Origin: Scolanthus callimorphus
Lineage: Eukaryota; Cnidaria; Anthozoa; Actiniaria; Edwardsiidae
Direction of reading: 5' to 3'
NCBI GenBank assembly: GCA_033964015.1
Contig: CM066920.1
Span: 5,299,912 to 5,363,911 of the forward strand
DNA: 64,000 bases
Below are positions 45,055 through 56,865 of this stretch, piece after piece. The first letter of the stretch is position 1. The number at the start of each line of letters is the position of its first letter. A model generated the notes under the pieces. It was not told where the DNA came from. It did no database searches and saw nothing but the letters and a program-made list of their open reading frames with translations. Made by a program: the position numbers and the translations under genes.

Positions 45055-45844
45055 TTAAACTGTCTGTGTATTGCCGTCAATTTCTCCCTTGACAATAAAC
45101 TTCCAGCTCTTTTTGTAATTACCAATAAACTGGAATGGCTGTGCCTTTTTGAACAAATTATAAGCGATCAGTTTGATGCCCCTGTGACTGGCCCTGTACT
45201 TCTTCCAATAAGCATCGGTTTGCTTCTTGTACTTGGGGTCTGCTTCGCTGTACACGCGGGCAACCAGCTGATAACCGGAATGTGATCTCAACATGTCATC
45301 AACAAACTGACCTTTGCGCTCAAGATTCTCCACCTTGTTTCCGCAGCTGTTGAGATTGGAATGAATGATCATAGGCGACGTCGGACTGCCTCGGGAAGTT
45401 GCCACGAACACGTCACACCCACTGAGTTCCGCGGTGAAAAACCAAGGAGCTTTGGTGGGGCTTAGAATCATGAAAGACGTCGAGTCGTCGTCTTGGGGGA
45501 GAAACATTGCCGCTTGTGTCGGCGGGAGCTTGCCACAGTCCCCGGCGGTACGACGGAGACGGATTTGTCCGAGTTTCCGATAGCAAAACAGGTTTTTCTG
45601 GGATTGTACTTTACTCCGGTTCTGGAATTACCGGATTTGCCCTCGGCCATGGCAAATACACAGTCAGGGTCGATTTTGAGCTTCTTGAATCCGATAGGCT
45701 TGCCTTTTTCATGAGGTTTTCTAGGGCTTTCGAGTCTGCGTCTTTGCCGAGGCATTTTAAAATTCTCTTGGAGCCTTGCTCTTGAGCGTTGAGACTCAGA
45801 GCTAAGACAAATGTGAAGATCACCAAAAATATGGCAAACTTCAT
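45055..45844 (-). pseudogene. Secreted LSGC-type paralogue C, broken by two frameshifts
   Basis: The leader MKFAIFLVIFTFVLALSLNA starts at the ATG at 45844. The first frame carries 'LENLMKK' and then leaves the family; homology resumes in a second frame ('GFKKLKIDPDCVFAMAEGK') and again in a third ('QAAMFLPQDDDSTSFMI' to the end at 45055). The shifts map near 45706-45710 (five T's on the plus strand) and near 45534-45550 (four C's). The core WFFTAELSGCDVFVATS and PMIIHSNLNSCG is intact, keeping Thr, Cys and His. A minus-strand TATAAATA at 45909-45916 sits about 65 bp upstream of the ATG. Homopolymer location leaves open that this is a working gene with sequencing indels. Confidence 0.6.
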
Positions 45845-45908
45845 TTTTTTCTCTCAAAACAGATTTCGTCGTCTCTGATTTAAAAATGCCAACCGACAAT
45901 CAAACGTC

Positions 45909-45916
45909 TATTTATA
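45909..45916 (-). promoter_or_regulatory. TATA box of paralogue C
   Basis: TATAAATA in the context GGGCTATAAATAGACG lies about 65 bp upstream of the ATG at 45844. This spacing is consistent with a start site about 30 bp downstream and a short 5' UTR. It supports the gene being, or recently having been, transcribed. Confidence 0.5.
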
Positions 45917-46913
45917 GCCCCCCTGTATAACAGGTACCAAATTTGACTTCACGTTAAAAATATTTACCACGTCAATAACCTATTTTAGATTCCGCAAAAT
46001 CTACCTTCTCGTGTGCAAAAAATAATCATTCAGATGTGTAAAGCAAATTCAAAGACAAAAGTAAGGTTAGCTGACATTGAATACGGGTGAAATATTTTCC
46101 CGACAATTTCTGATTCAACGATGATTTTCGCGTCCTCTTACCTTCTGGCCGGTGGCTACTTGAGTTCTGTCAGATTATACGAATGATACAATCATAACAT
46201 AATTACTCTACAGTAGGACGACTTGGGGAAAACACTTAATTTTCAGGAGAAGACAACAACGCCTTCGGAAACTGTCACAATGTCACAATAAAAAAATATT
46301 GTGCACTAGAAAAATTGTAGTTAACGCAACGCTTCTTGTAGATGAAAAGAAAATCTGGTGTCTTTGGAAAGTCGCCCCTCCCAATAAATTTCAATGCTCC
46401 GTCCCGAAACAAAAAACAATCTGGACACGCTCTTTTTCTTTGTTTCATTCGAGCCAAAAAAAAAGCAGACAGTGACTAGAGTGCGAACAATAAGTTTACG
46501 TATTGATTTTATTTGCAGTGTCTTTTTTTTTGTTATATGTGATTCAATGCCAAAATATACACCTTTTTACAAAATGACGACTTTTTGTTCCATTGGCCCT
46601 TGTTGCCTCACTCATGAAATTATATTTTGTGTTTGAGCTTGAGTGAATATATATATAAGAAAAGAATAATTTAATGAGAATGAGACATCAAGGTATGTTC
46701 TTGGAAAAGTGTGTATTGCAGTTGGTGGGTCGGTTGGGTTGTATTCTCACATAATAGTAAACAGTGTACTTTAAATGAACTTGAAGACAAGCAACATTTT
46801 TTGCTGAGATGTCCACACATTATTCAGCACCAAGGAGAAACTTGCTTGATGTTCTTGCTAAAGAGATAAAGCCAAAATCCAGTCTCGCTAGCTGGAGACC
46901 AGGATGTACCCCT

Positions 46914-49668
46914 TTAAGAGACCATGATATATCCGATAGCGGGGATATATGCCCTGCACCCATAGGTACACTCATTCCCTGCAGTATACCTATACCTCCC
47001 CGTGCCAATACCTATCAACGAGTCACAATTACCACATCCATGGTCATCTGCTACGAGTCCAACTCTTGCCTTTGCTGAAGGCTTATACGAGCACTGTATG
47101 TTGAGTCCTTCCTTGTGGCATCCTGATTGTAACTTTGACCCGGGGATGAGTTGTTTCCAAAAGTCCTTACCTCTCAGAGGAACGGAGCGTTCTATGTCGT
47201 CTTTCAGTAGGTGATACATGGATGTGGCCGCTATGTCGAACGAGGCCCAGTTCACATGTCCTTGAACCTTGAACACGGATAACAAACACTAATTTTACTT
47301 CTGCGATGAAACCAAATATTCTACGAAAATTAAATCACTGTCAATATTGCAGTTATCATTCCCAAAAGTGCATAGAAATACCTATTTTAAGAATGCTAGC
47401 AAAAAATTGTCTGTATTTAAGGGCAAGGGTTTTCTCCTAGCTATATCGCCTAGCTGCCTTACTTTAGGTTCCTGACTAAAGTCATATTTCAGATGAGTAT
47501 CGACTTTTTTTTTGCAGACTCATTGGTCACTTATTTCTATCAACCAATCATATTTTGAACTAAACGCAGCTGATCACGTGCACATCGCGTGATAGTGTTT
47601 TTACTGGACTTTGGCTTACAAAGAATCAGTCAAGTGCTCACTGCGAGTTGATGGTTTTACTTGACCTGGATTGGCCGACTTGGAAGCCATTCAACAGCAA
47701 CTTATTTTCTCTCGTTCATGATTGGCTAGATGCATTTGGTCTTACTACAGTGATCCTACCTTGAATCCCACGCAAATCCTAGTGAAAGAGGTCCCCCAAT
47801 AAGTTGGGAGCTTGGTTTCTACATCATCGAACCCAGAAGAACCGCCAGGCACGTTGTACGATTCCATGTTTGTCCAATATGCCGAACTGTACGGAAATGT
47901 ACTCTACGGAGGAAAATTGTTTCTTTGAGAAACAAGAAATACTGAGCGTTTAGCTGAGGCGTTGCAGTCATCAGGCCACTACTACTGGGTCTAACTGGGT
48001 CACGTGACCCAAATCCAATACATTCAGAGTAAAATCGTGAAAATTCAACTCGCTGCCATTTGCTCCAGGGTAGAGATTTTATGCTGAAACTTCAGTTTCT
48101 GACAAATATCAATTAGTTCTTTGTATTTCTGGAAGCGATTTTGACAAAACGTCGTTAAGAGGTAATTGGGATCACGTGAGCTACTAGTGCATCGTAACTC
48201 ACTTTTTCCCCGTTAACTTTCATAACCATTGTCCACGGTCCAGGACCACACCCTTCCAACGCATCCATATGACAGTACCCTTCAACTACTTCCTCTCCGA
48301 TTACCAGCGGATACGCCTTGTTTCCCTTGTGAGAGCTGAAAATGGAGGTCAAAAATCAGTGCTTCACCAGCAAGACTTTAGTTTAAGTTATGTTTTGAAA
48401 AAAAACCATTTAATCGGTGCAGAGTTCACAGAATTAACCCATTACTAGTACATTGAAGGGAATGTGATGAAGGGGAATCGAATTAAGAACAATTTTACCT
48501 GATCATCGCCTTAAGCTCTTTACACGAAGAACTCTTGCTGAAAAATAAGTAAAGAAAATCAATGAAATCAATTTCGCGGTAGAAAGTCGTGACTTCTCAT
48601 TTGTTTCACCTCGCCCACGAAAAAGGAGTGGGCATACAAAGATTCATTGATTATTGAAAAGGGGAATTAAAATTCCTTCCATGATCCTTCATAGAACGTC
48701 TTTTACTTTCTGTAATCATTATGCGTAGAAGATTTGTCCATCCGCATTTACTCGATTCCATATGGATTACATCACTTTTCCATGGAATTAAGATCCATCT
48801 ATCCATCAAAACCTATTTCAATTTAGGTCTTGAATGTAACTGTCTTTTGCAGCCCATGGTGCGTTATGGGAAAACTAAGAACCAGTACAGAAGTTCTTGC
48901 GAGCACTATGTATTGTAGAATCATTTGGCATAAGCTGAATGATAATTACATATGGCTATTTATCCTATAAAAAAACAGTGCACATGATTCTGTTTTGGTA
49001 TACCTATTTCTCCCATGACGTATCGCGCGGGCTACAACAGAAAGTTGGGATGGTGCAACCTTTTCTGAAAGTGTAACTCCTCCATTCACAGGCAATTTCT
49101 GCAAAAACTCATCCATGGGAAAGGCTTAATTGCCCATGGTAGAAGAATGAGAAGTGTTGGGATTACCCATGGCTATCCATGTGAATTCCTAACTCTTCCC
49201 ATGCGTGTTCCTTGGGAAATTCAGCTTGTCCCATGGATGGGGTTTTGCAGAAATTCACCTGTCATTACACTCACCTACGCATCGATATCCAGCTCCATTT
49301 TTATTCACGCTACACTGATATAACGACGTGTTACCGCAAAGTGTATCAGTGCAGTTGTAAAATGGTCGAAACTCATACAACATGTACACAAATCCATGTC
49401 GTGGTACCAAATCCCCAGGGTCGCTAAAGTGCGTGGCGTTGTTCAGTTCACATGTACGAGTGTCCAGATACGAATTGATGCTGTGGCATTTGTGATTGCG
49501 ACTGCATTCTTGCCAACATTGATTGATGTCTAGGTTCCCCATACGTGTGATTAAGTGATTTTTCAGTGCCCTTCCTATGCTGTCCAGGCTAGTGACGTCA
49601 CATTGTCGTGATGTTGTTCGTTGCCATGACAATGATGTGACCCAGAAAGCGACGAACAAGTGGATCAT
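46914..49668 (-). CDS. Secreted PAN/EGF/fibrinogen-like protein, similar to coral skeletal organic matrix protein 5
   Basis: There are five exons with consistent phases: 49668-49259, 48537-48499, 48335-48203, 47903-47760 and 47267-46914 (stop). The start ATG at 49668 gives a signal peptide (MIHLFVAFWVTSLSW). A PAN/Apple-like domain follows (CDVTSLDSIGRALKNHLI, then NINQCWQECSRNHKCHSI-like cysteine pattern), then a short EGF-like Cys set (CTDTLCGNTSLYQC...GYRCVGEC). A linker SKSSSCKELKAMI leads to a C-terminal fibrinogen-type domain with YCHMDALEGCGPGPWTMVMK, LPTYWGTSFTRICVGFK and CGNCDSLIGIGTG. This order matches cnidarian 'uncharacterized skeletal organic matrix protein 5-like' proteins. It is likely secreted into extracellular matrix; a direct skeletal role is inference. 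Sea anemones also carry related genes. Confidence 0.82.
47496..47752. repeat. Dispersed CCAAT-rich repeat abutting an exon
   Basis: The sequence includes TTTCAGATGAGTATCGAC, CGCGTGATAGTG, TTGATGGTTTTACTTG and CATGATTGGCTAGATGCATTTGGTCTTACTAC. It is shared with about 8189-8348 and, at its left end, with 7250-7492. It stops about 8 bp from the donor end of exon 47903-47760. Confidence 0.5.
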
Positions 49669-50280
49669 TCTCACCAGGCTCACTTGTGTGTCGAGATTTT
49701 TCGACAAACGTAAGTTACGGCTTGCTTTGAAAGAAACCAATGGATGACTCTCCAGCTATTGAAGGGACGATGCCGCTGATTTGTGAAAATTAAAGGAGCG
49801 GTATCACGATGTTAGCACACTTTTGGTTCGATTTGTTATTGTGAGAGGTGACAATAAAATTGGCTAAAACTCGCTTAAAAGTATATTTCTGACCGAATAA
49901 ATGCAAGTAGTGATTAGGACTAGATAAGGGTATTTTTCAAACTTTTTATTTTTCGTAGATACTCATATTTCAGCGCTTATTGAACTCAGTCAAACTTCAC
50001 ACAGCGACACTATAAAACTGCAAACTATCAACTCTAAAGTTCGCTCAATGATCCTGGGAAGCCTATGGTTAAATAGCCCTTTAACAAAGCGATCATGATT
50101 TGTAGGCTTCATGGACCTATTACAGAGCGGATGGAAACAGATTGCGACAATGAGGTTGAGTGAAATCTTGTTTGTATGAACAGTTTTCAAAGTTTGAAGT
50201 TACATCAATGTTTGTATAAAAATCGGCAGTCTTGCCGATGAAACGTACATACATTGCTTATCAGGCTAAAACCAAGTGAT

Positions 50281-50453
50281 CTAAGACCCCGTCCACACTA
50301 CATCGTTTTCATACGAAAACGGATACTTTTTGCTCCGGATACGGCTATCGTCCACACTACAACGCCGAAAACGATCACCGAAAACGGCGAAAACAATACG
50401 AAAACGATAAGTGTGCACATCTTTTTGAAAACGGTGTAGTGTGGACGGGGTCT
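50281..50453. mobile_element. MITE with CCCCGTCCACACTAC termini and 7-8-bp flanking repeat (hAT-like)
   Basis: The ends AAGACCCCGTCCACACTAC and GTAGTGTGGACGGGGTCT are inverted. AAGTGAT occurs on both flanks (50274-50280 and 50454-50460). An 8-bp duplication would fit the hAT superfamily. The interior is GAAAACG-rich. Confidence 0.6.
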
Positions 50454-50780
50454 AAGTGATTTGGGGATGATACCAATTTAGAGCTGTATTTACGAATGTA
50501 TTCAAATAACCGTGACACAGCGACTAAAGCCTAAGTAATATGAGTGCTACGAAAAAGTAACAATATACATCTTAGTAACATACCATTAATGTAGGAATGA
50601 AGTTTACGTCAAAATTACATATACCTTACGAGGTATTTGAAAACAGTTTGTAGGATCAATAACTGTTTATTGTAAGAAAGGAATAAAATGATACGACATA
50701 CCTATCCATCCACCTTTGATCGACAGCAGTCATGACTAGGATTCATTACTATGGGCTTGCACTATTTCGAGATACAAGAT

Positions 50781-50880
50781 ACGAAGATACAGAGATACAG
50801 AGATACAGAGATACAGAGATACAGAGATACAGAGATACAGAGATACAGAGATACAGAGATACAGAGATACAGAGATACAA
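50781..50880. repeat. Microsatellite, 8-bp unit AGATACAG
   Basis: About twelve nearly perfect head-to-tail copies lie in the left arm of the 4-kb element. The shorter inverted version is at about 54683-54770. Confidence 0.9.
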
Positions 50881-51233
50881 GGATATAGGGTTACCAAAAA
50901 ATCGAAGATACAGAGATACAAGGATATCGGTTACCAAAAAATCGTGAGCTAACAAACGCCGGATGCGACTCAAAGCACGAACATACCCTCAAAGCACGAA
51001 GCATGTTCGACATGTTCCGGGATTTTATATCATTGTACTATCTGAAATTATGTTGCTAGGTCAATGAATGACTGCCATCAATTGTCATACAGAGCAAGAC
51101 GATATTGTCGTGGAGGGATTTTGACGCTCGCCGCTTGAATGTACATAAACCAACCCCATAATCATCGCTCGAGGTACTTTTTTCGATGACTGGCTTTCTG
51201 TGCTGATGTCATGCTGTACCGGCAGGTGTAAAG

Positions 51234-51389
51234 TACAGGTCACAGGTCACAGGTCGCAGGCCACAGGTCGCAGGTCACAGGTCACAGGTCACAGGTCACA
51301 GGTCACAGGTCACAGGTCACAGGTCACAGGTCACAGGTCGCAGGTCGCAGGTCGCAGGTCACAGGTCACAGGTCGCAGGTCACAGGTAT
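51234..51389. repeat. 7-bp tandem array of CAGGTCA (DR1-type nuclear receptor half-sites), left arm
   Basis: About 22 copies of AGGTCA occur with one-base spacing (some CAGGTCG). AGGTCA separated by one base is the DR1 element bound by RXR, HNF4 and PPAR-type receptors in animals; binding here is only inferred. Confidence 0.9.
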
Positions 51390-52097
51390 TTTTAAGAAAG
51401 TAGATTGACTTTTATAAAAAAATAACACCCCTCTCTACATCCTGTTCTCTTTCAAATGCGATATTTAGTACAATATAATGCGCATTATTGATTGTGGGCG
51501 ACTGCAGGGAGCCCCCGAGACTTATCTCGACAGGGCTTCGGATCACAGGTCATATTTTTAGTACCCATATAAAAATACAAATGAACTTGTCTTTGTACTT
51601 TTGCTCGAAGATCGTTTTGCTAATTAGCCATAAAATTCGCAATGCTGTATCGCCACATACTTTTGGCAATTGGTTGTCATTCATTTTTACGCTTTAATAT
51701 CTACAAATATCTACATGTTGTCAGCCTAGCAACATACCGAGACAGAAAGCATCCATTTCCATCGGCTGATTTAGGGAATGTATTGCAATATATCTGATTG
51801 AATTCGGTAAAAGAGTAATTTATTAAGATGTCTACACGTAATTCATGGTCTGGTATCGACTGAAAACAACAACAAAAGAGTGGCTCACTAGGCAGGATAA
51901 TTAGACACACGGTGCATTTAATGAGGATTGTAATAATACATAAATAAAAAAATAAGACTACATCAATAAAGGGAAGAACTATGTTTATTCCAGATAAACA
52001 TGGATACACAAATATCAAGGACTTCAAAATTTCTGCTGTCGTCGCATTGTCCATCTTATGTAAATGTATAACTAACTCAGTTCAGTACAAACGAATA

Positions 52098-52228
52098 CAG
52101 TAAAAACCCGCATATAAGAACCTGAATTTGAAAAACCTGTAAGGCTAGAATTATCCAAGTGTAAAAACCCATGTTTCCTAATTTATTTTAGTCTAAAATT
52201 CTAGGTTCTTATACGCGGGTTTTTACAG
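52098..52228. mobile_element. pogo-type MITE, CAGTAAAAACCCGC termini, copy 3
   Basis: It begins CAGTAAAAACCCGCATATAAGAACC and ends GGTTCTTATACGCGGGTTTTTACAG, flanked by TA on both sides. It is inserted in the loop of the 4-kb foldback and is therefore younger than it. Confidence 0.7.
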
Positions 52229-53747
52229 TACCAGTTCACTTACCAAAATATAACATGTTTTTCTTCAACAAACGCACTCAGTTCAGTGTTTCAAAAAATT
52301 TACAAACGAATACGAAATTGACTTACCAAATGAAGCCAAGATGGCTTTGTCTTTTAGTATAATCTGTAATGTTAACAACATTCTTCAACGCACTCAGTTC
52401 AATGTTCAATGTTTCAAAAAAATCTTACAAACGAACACCAAATAAACATATACTGGCCGGTCTAGATGGCATTTTTTAACTTGTTCTTGGTGTAATCTGA
52501 AATATAGTGACAATGACATTTTTCAACAACGAATACGAAATTGACATATGCCTGCCAGGCCTATCACTGGAGGGCTTTTCGCGGGGAGAATGTTTTTACT
52601 CGCTAAGATACAAATGTTCTTGTAACGGGCATTCCATTTAAACGGCACAAGCATATTGTCTTTGTTTGCGGGAGATCTAAACGCAATATTACATGTTTCT
52701 TCCTTATGCGAAATTTTTAACGTTGTGAAAGAAGAGAACTATTTACAAAAATGCAAATGATATAGAAATTGCTGGAATAATCCCCCCTTCCAGGGCTTCA
52801 GGTTTCGAGAGTTCTCCCCTTTCGCCCACCCCAAAATGAAATGATCCTCTGCCCGTATATCTCGTATGGTAATTTTGATACAAGAGATATATCATACGAT
52901 TCTATTCAAAAAGTGGTTCCGCCGTTTTGAAAATGCCTATGCCAAGTTATCAAACCGTTGACCAAATACCCGCAGATTCCGAGGGACCAAAAAAAGCAAA
53001 ACGAGGGCTTTAATTTAGAAGGGGCGAGAGGTGAAATTCTATTTTCAAGTAGCCTGCTGTTAGGATAACAGTCTTACAATGCGAAAAATGGTATAAATTG
53101 ACGACTTTTTATTAGGATATACAAGGAGAGATTTGAAAAATGTCGTTCCCATTGAAGCACCTTGATTCCCATTCCCGGTAGACAAATCCCGTTCCCTGTA
53201 ACCCAAATCCCGTTTTCCCGGCCTAAATAAAGGCGAGTCCCGGCTCCCGTTTTACCCCTTCAGGACCCTGTTATGGGAGCTGGTCGCTTACGAGAGCGGT
53301 CGCACAGAGAGCTTCGACTGTATAATCTGTAATGTTAACAACATAACATGTTGTTCTTCAACGCACTCAGTTCAATGCTCAATGTTTCAAAAAATCTTAC
53401 AAACGAACACTGTCTTACAAACGATATTTGTAGATATTAGTGCGTAAAAATGAATGACAACCAATTGCCAAAAGTACGTGGCGATACAGCATTGCGAATT
53501 TTATGGCTAATTAGCAAAACTATCTTCGAGCAAAAGTACAAAGAGAAGTTCATTTGTATTTTTATATGAGTACTAAAAATATCATCTGTGATCCGAAGCC
53601 CTGTCGAGATAAGTCTCGGGGGCTCCCTGCAGTCGCCCACAATCAATAATGCGCATTATATTGTACTAAATATCGCATTTGAAAGAGAACAGGATGTAGA
53701 GAGGGGTGTTATTTTTTTATAAAAGTCAATCTACTTTCTTAAAAATA

Positions 53748-53872
53748 CCTGTGACCTGCGACCTGTGACCTGTGACCTGCGACCTGTGACCTGTGACCTG
53801 TGACCTGTGACCTGTGACCTGTGACCTGTGACCTGTGGCCTGTGGCCTGCGACCTGTGACCTGTGACCTGTA
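53748..53872. repeat. 7-bp tandem array (TGACCTG), right arm, inverse of the left array
   Basis: About 18 copies of the complementary unit TGACCTG form the counterpart of the array at 51234-51389, in inverted orientation within the right arm of the 4-kb element. Confidence 0.9.
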
Positions 53873-54797
53873 CTTTACACCTGCCGATTCTCGTGGTCAT
53901 TCTGAACAAGGCTTTACGCTCTCAACAAACTTTGGAAGATCGGACGACCTGCTCTTCTCCCATTTCTTGAATTTCGAGTTCATGGCTTCATTGTCATATC
54001 AAAACGAGAACGAATTTATTCAATGGAAACAGAATACACATTTTAGCTTAAAATATCATTTCAATGTACAGTTTATGCACAGAGTTTATCCAGTAGTTTG
54101 TACTGACTTGCAGCTCGGCACGCCGGCCGCGCCGCGATCTCTTGTGTTTACCTCATAACCATATATCGCTCTTAGAATTCGCTGCCGTAATGCCAGATAC
54201 ACTCTAACCCTATAAAAACACCTATAAAAGTACCATAAATCCCTACTACTATTTCGATCTTTTCCGCTGATACAACAACATTAAAGCTATGTCTTACGGG
54301 AGCGAATTCTGAGAGCGATGATTACAAGGTTGGTTTTATGTGCATTCACGGCGAGCGAATTCAGATTCTGGAGCGAATTCTGAAAGCGATGATTACGAGG
54401 TTGGTTTATGTACATTCACGGCGAGCGAATTCTGGAGCGAATTCTGAAAGGGATGATTATGAGGTTGGTTTATGTACATTCAAGCGGCGAGCGTCAAAAT
54501 CCCTCCACGACAATCGTCTTGCTCTGTATGACAATTGACATTGACCAAGCAACATAATTTCAGATAGTACAATGATATAAAATCCCGGAACATGTCGAAC
54601 ATGCTTTGTGCTTTGAGGGTATGCTCCGTGCTTTGAGTCGCATCCGGCGTTTGTTAGTTCACGATTTTTTGGTAACCCGATATCCTTGTATCTCTGTATC
54701 TTCGATTTTTTGGTAACCCGATATCCTTGTATCTCTGTATCTCTGTATCTCTGTATCTTCGTATCTTGTATCTCGAAATAGTGCAGCCATTACTATG

Positions 54798-56640
54798 TAA
54801 CGTTACACAGTTAAACAAGCCTTAATGTGTGAAAAACAAAACAAACCTCTTTGTTCGATAATTTTTTTAATTTATAAATTTTCTTTGCAGTAATTGTGCC
54901 AATTAGCTTTTGCTCATTACGTACTTAATAAATAATTTAAATCTTCCTCGGGTGCCGGCATGTTTTGGGCCTACAGCCAAATCCAATAAAAACTTGATCG
55001 CTAGTAATCACACCCTCTGAGTTTTAACTATTAGTAGAAATGCTTTCATCAATTACAGACTTTATTTTTTTTTCTAGGCACAGAACTTTGTAGGCCCGCT
55101 GAGACGACCAGTGTCTTAATTATGAACTGAAAGATGTTTGTGAAAGTAAACAAAGAAGCAACGGCGAACAACAGCGATTTGCAGCTTTTCTCACGCTAGA
55201 ACGAAATCTATAAGTTGATATGAACATTAATTTTTTCATACTATCGGTCAATGAAATGAAAACAGGTCGCGGACGTGAAGCTTTCCAGATGTGAATCAAT
55301 AGGTTGGAAAGGGAGATCGCCTAAAAAACGTGAAAAATTAATATTGTAGTGCAGCCAAATTGATAAACATACGAGCGAATTGTCACTACTTCATTGATGG
55401 GGACAGATCGGTGTTCTGAGTGGGCTTCCTGTGCTCCGAGATGAACCGTGAGGAAGCGAGGAAGCGCGAGTATATCTCCTGACCACCACAGGGAGCCCAC
55501 CCAGGACGCCAGGGACAAGGCTGCTGTAACAACCCTCTGTTTAACTGGGAGGTTCTGCTATCAGACGACTCGATGTGAGAGGCAAATCTATTTGATTTTA
55601 GTAGCGTAGCAAAAAATTTTGGCAACGTGGGAGATAGCGGTCTTTTGTGCTATAAATTTTGTCAAATGTTTACAGTGTAAGTTAGAGCTTCAAAAGAGTG
55701 GGTTCTGGATATGTTCCCGGTTCTTTGGAAAGGTTCCCCAGGGAAGCAATAGAAACTAGTCCTAGATTCTGCATTCTCTAACCCAGAGCTCCCCGGCTCG
55801 TCTGCTCGCAGGGGAGGCTCTGGGGACATCCATTTGAGGGTCGTCGCTGATTGGCTGATTTTAAGCGTTGGAGCATGCGCTGAAAGGTTTTTCTCTCAGC
55901 GTTTTTGTTGTATTAAATCCTGCGCATGCGTCAGTGGCTGTTACCAGAGCCTCCCCCGCGAGGTTACGTGCCGGGCAGCTCTGGGTTCGAGAATGTAGAT
56001 TCTGGGGTTTCTGTCTCTTCTGCTCCCAGACAATCCTCTGGAAAGATAATGCTACGAGGTGATCTTTCGTCTCGATTTTGTCGGTCCCACCAAAGACGTA
56101 AGATCATTGAGTATGCAAAATAACATAGTCTTCTTTTTTTGTCAAACGGCCCACAAGCTATTAGCTTGGAATCTTGCCTTGAATTTTTGCATCTTGACTT
56201 TTTGTATCTTGACTTTGTTGCATGTAAAACCTCCTTGGTGTATCATGGCCTTTAGTGCTTGTTATTAACGACTTTCTTGAAGATTAGTTTGTCATTCAAC
56301 TGGTCTTTATTGTATGTTGTCGTACGCTGGATCGCCGAATTTCTAAGACAAAGGTAAGACGATATTTCATATTACTGTAGTAAAACAAATTGCAAATTTG
56401 TTTGCTCCAATTCTGTATAAAACGTATAGGAGTGATCGCAAAGTGATAACGAATTACTCAGACTAACCACGACAGTCATTTGAAATCGGTAAAGCCTGTA
56501 TTTTTGTGAGTTTACTATGGAGACCAGGGGCGTAGCCGGGGCCCCCCTTTCTCGGGAGATTTTCCCATACATTTACTGTATTTGCTGAAGGAAATTTGAA
56601 CATTTTCGTCCCATGTTTTCACTATCCGGCCCCCGGAGAC
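54798..56640. other. Spacer downstream of the minus-strand adaptor-like gene
   Basis: No supported gene is present. It contains the second copy of the 215-bp dispersed repeat (55776-55997). A minus-strand frame around 55386-55625 has no recognisable domain. Confidence 0.4.
55776..55997. repeat. Dispersed repeat of about 220 bp, copy 2
   Basis: It matches 31934-32149 throughout (CCCAGAGCTCCCC, GGGGAGGCTCTGGGGACATCC, GCGCATGCGTCAGTGGCTGT, CTCTGGGTTCGAGAAT). Confidence 0.6.
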
Positions 56641-56865
56641 GGATTTCAGATGACTGTGGTAAATCGACTTGCGTTTTCTATATGCTCCTATTGGTTGAGG
56701 TCTTGGGTCTTTGTTTAGTTAACCAATAAAAATGCGAAGTAAAACCAAACACACAGTGACTTTCAAGTCGCAATTCGTCCCCTCCTATTGGTTATTTATT
56801 GAATTTGTTTCGTTTCTGATTGGCTAGTATTGAGTTTGCGATTAGTTTTCGAAATCCGTGTGCGA
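56640..56865. mobile_element. Diverged MITE of the GGATTTCAGATGAC family
   Basis: Left end GACGGATTTCAGATGACTGTGG and right end CGAAATCCGTGTG are inverted and resemble 7250-7492. It overlaps the last codons of the longest tail frame of the minus-strand adaptor-like gene. That gene's true 3' end may therefore lie before it or be altered by it. Confidence 0.5.

Larger units (their letters stand above)
50754..54788. mobile_element. 4.0-kb long-inverted-repeat element with 9-bp target duplication (Mutator-like)
   Basis: The left end GGCTTGCACTATTTCGAGATACAAGATACGAAGATAC and right end GTATCTTCGTATCTTGTATCTCGAAATAGTGCAGCC are inverted. ATTACTATG (preceded by C on both sides) flanks the element at 50745-50753 and 54789-54797. 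The arms run about 50754-51715 and 53430-54788; the right arm has about 600 bp of extra sequence near 53885-54490. Each arm carries a GATACAGA-type microsatellite, a 7-bp CAGGTCA array and a matching 69-codon frame. The loop (51716-53429) has a pogo-type MITE and no transposase. Long terminal repeats with a 9-bp duplication are typical of Mutator-like elements. Confidence 0.72.

Noticed and set aside
50732..50973. Open frames 'EIQRYRDT...' and 'ISVSLYLC...'
   Set aside because: They are translations of the 8-bp AGATACAG microsatellite.
51488..53646. Matching 69-codon frames at 51488-51697 (+) and 53437-53646 (-)
   Set aside because: They are the same sequence in the two arms of the inverted repeat. 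The similarity reflects the duplicated DNA, there is no recognisable domain, and each uses an unsupported start.
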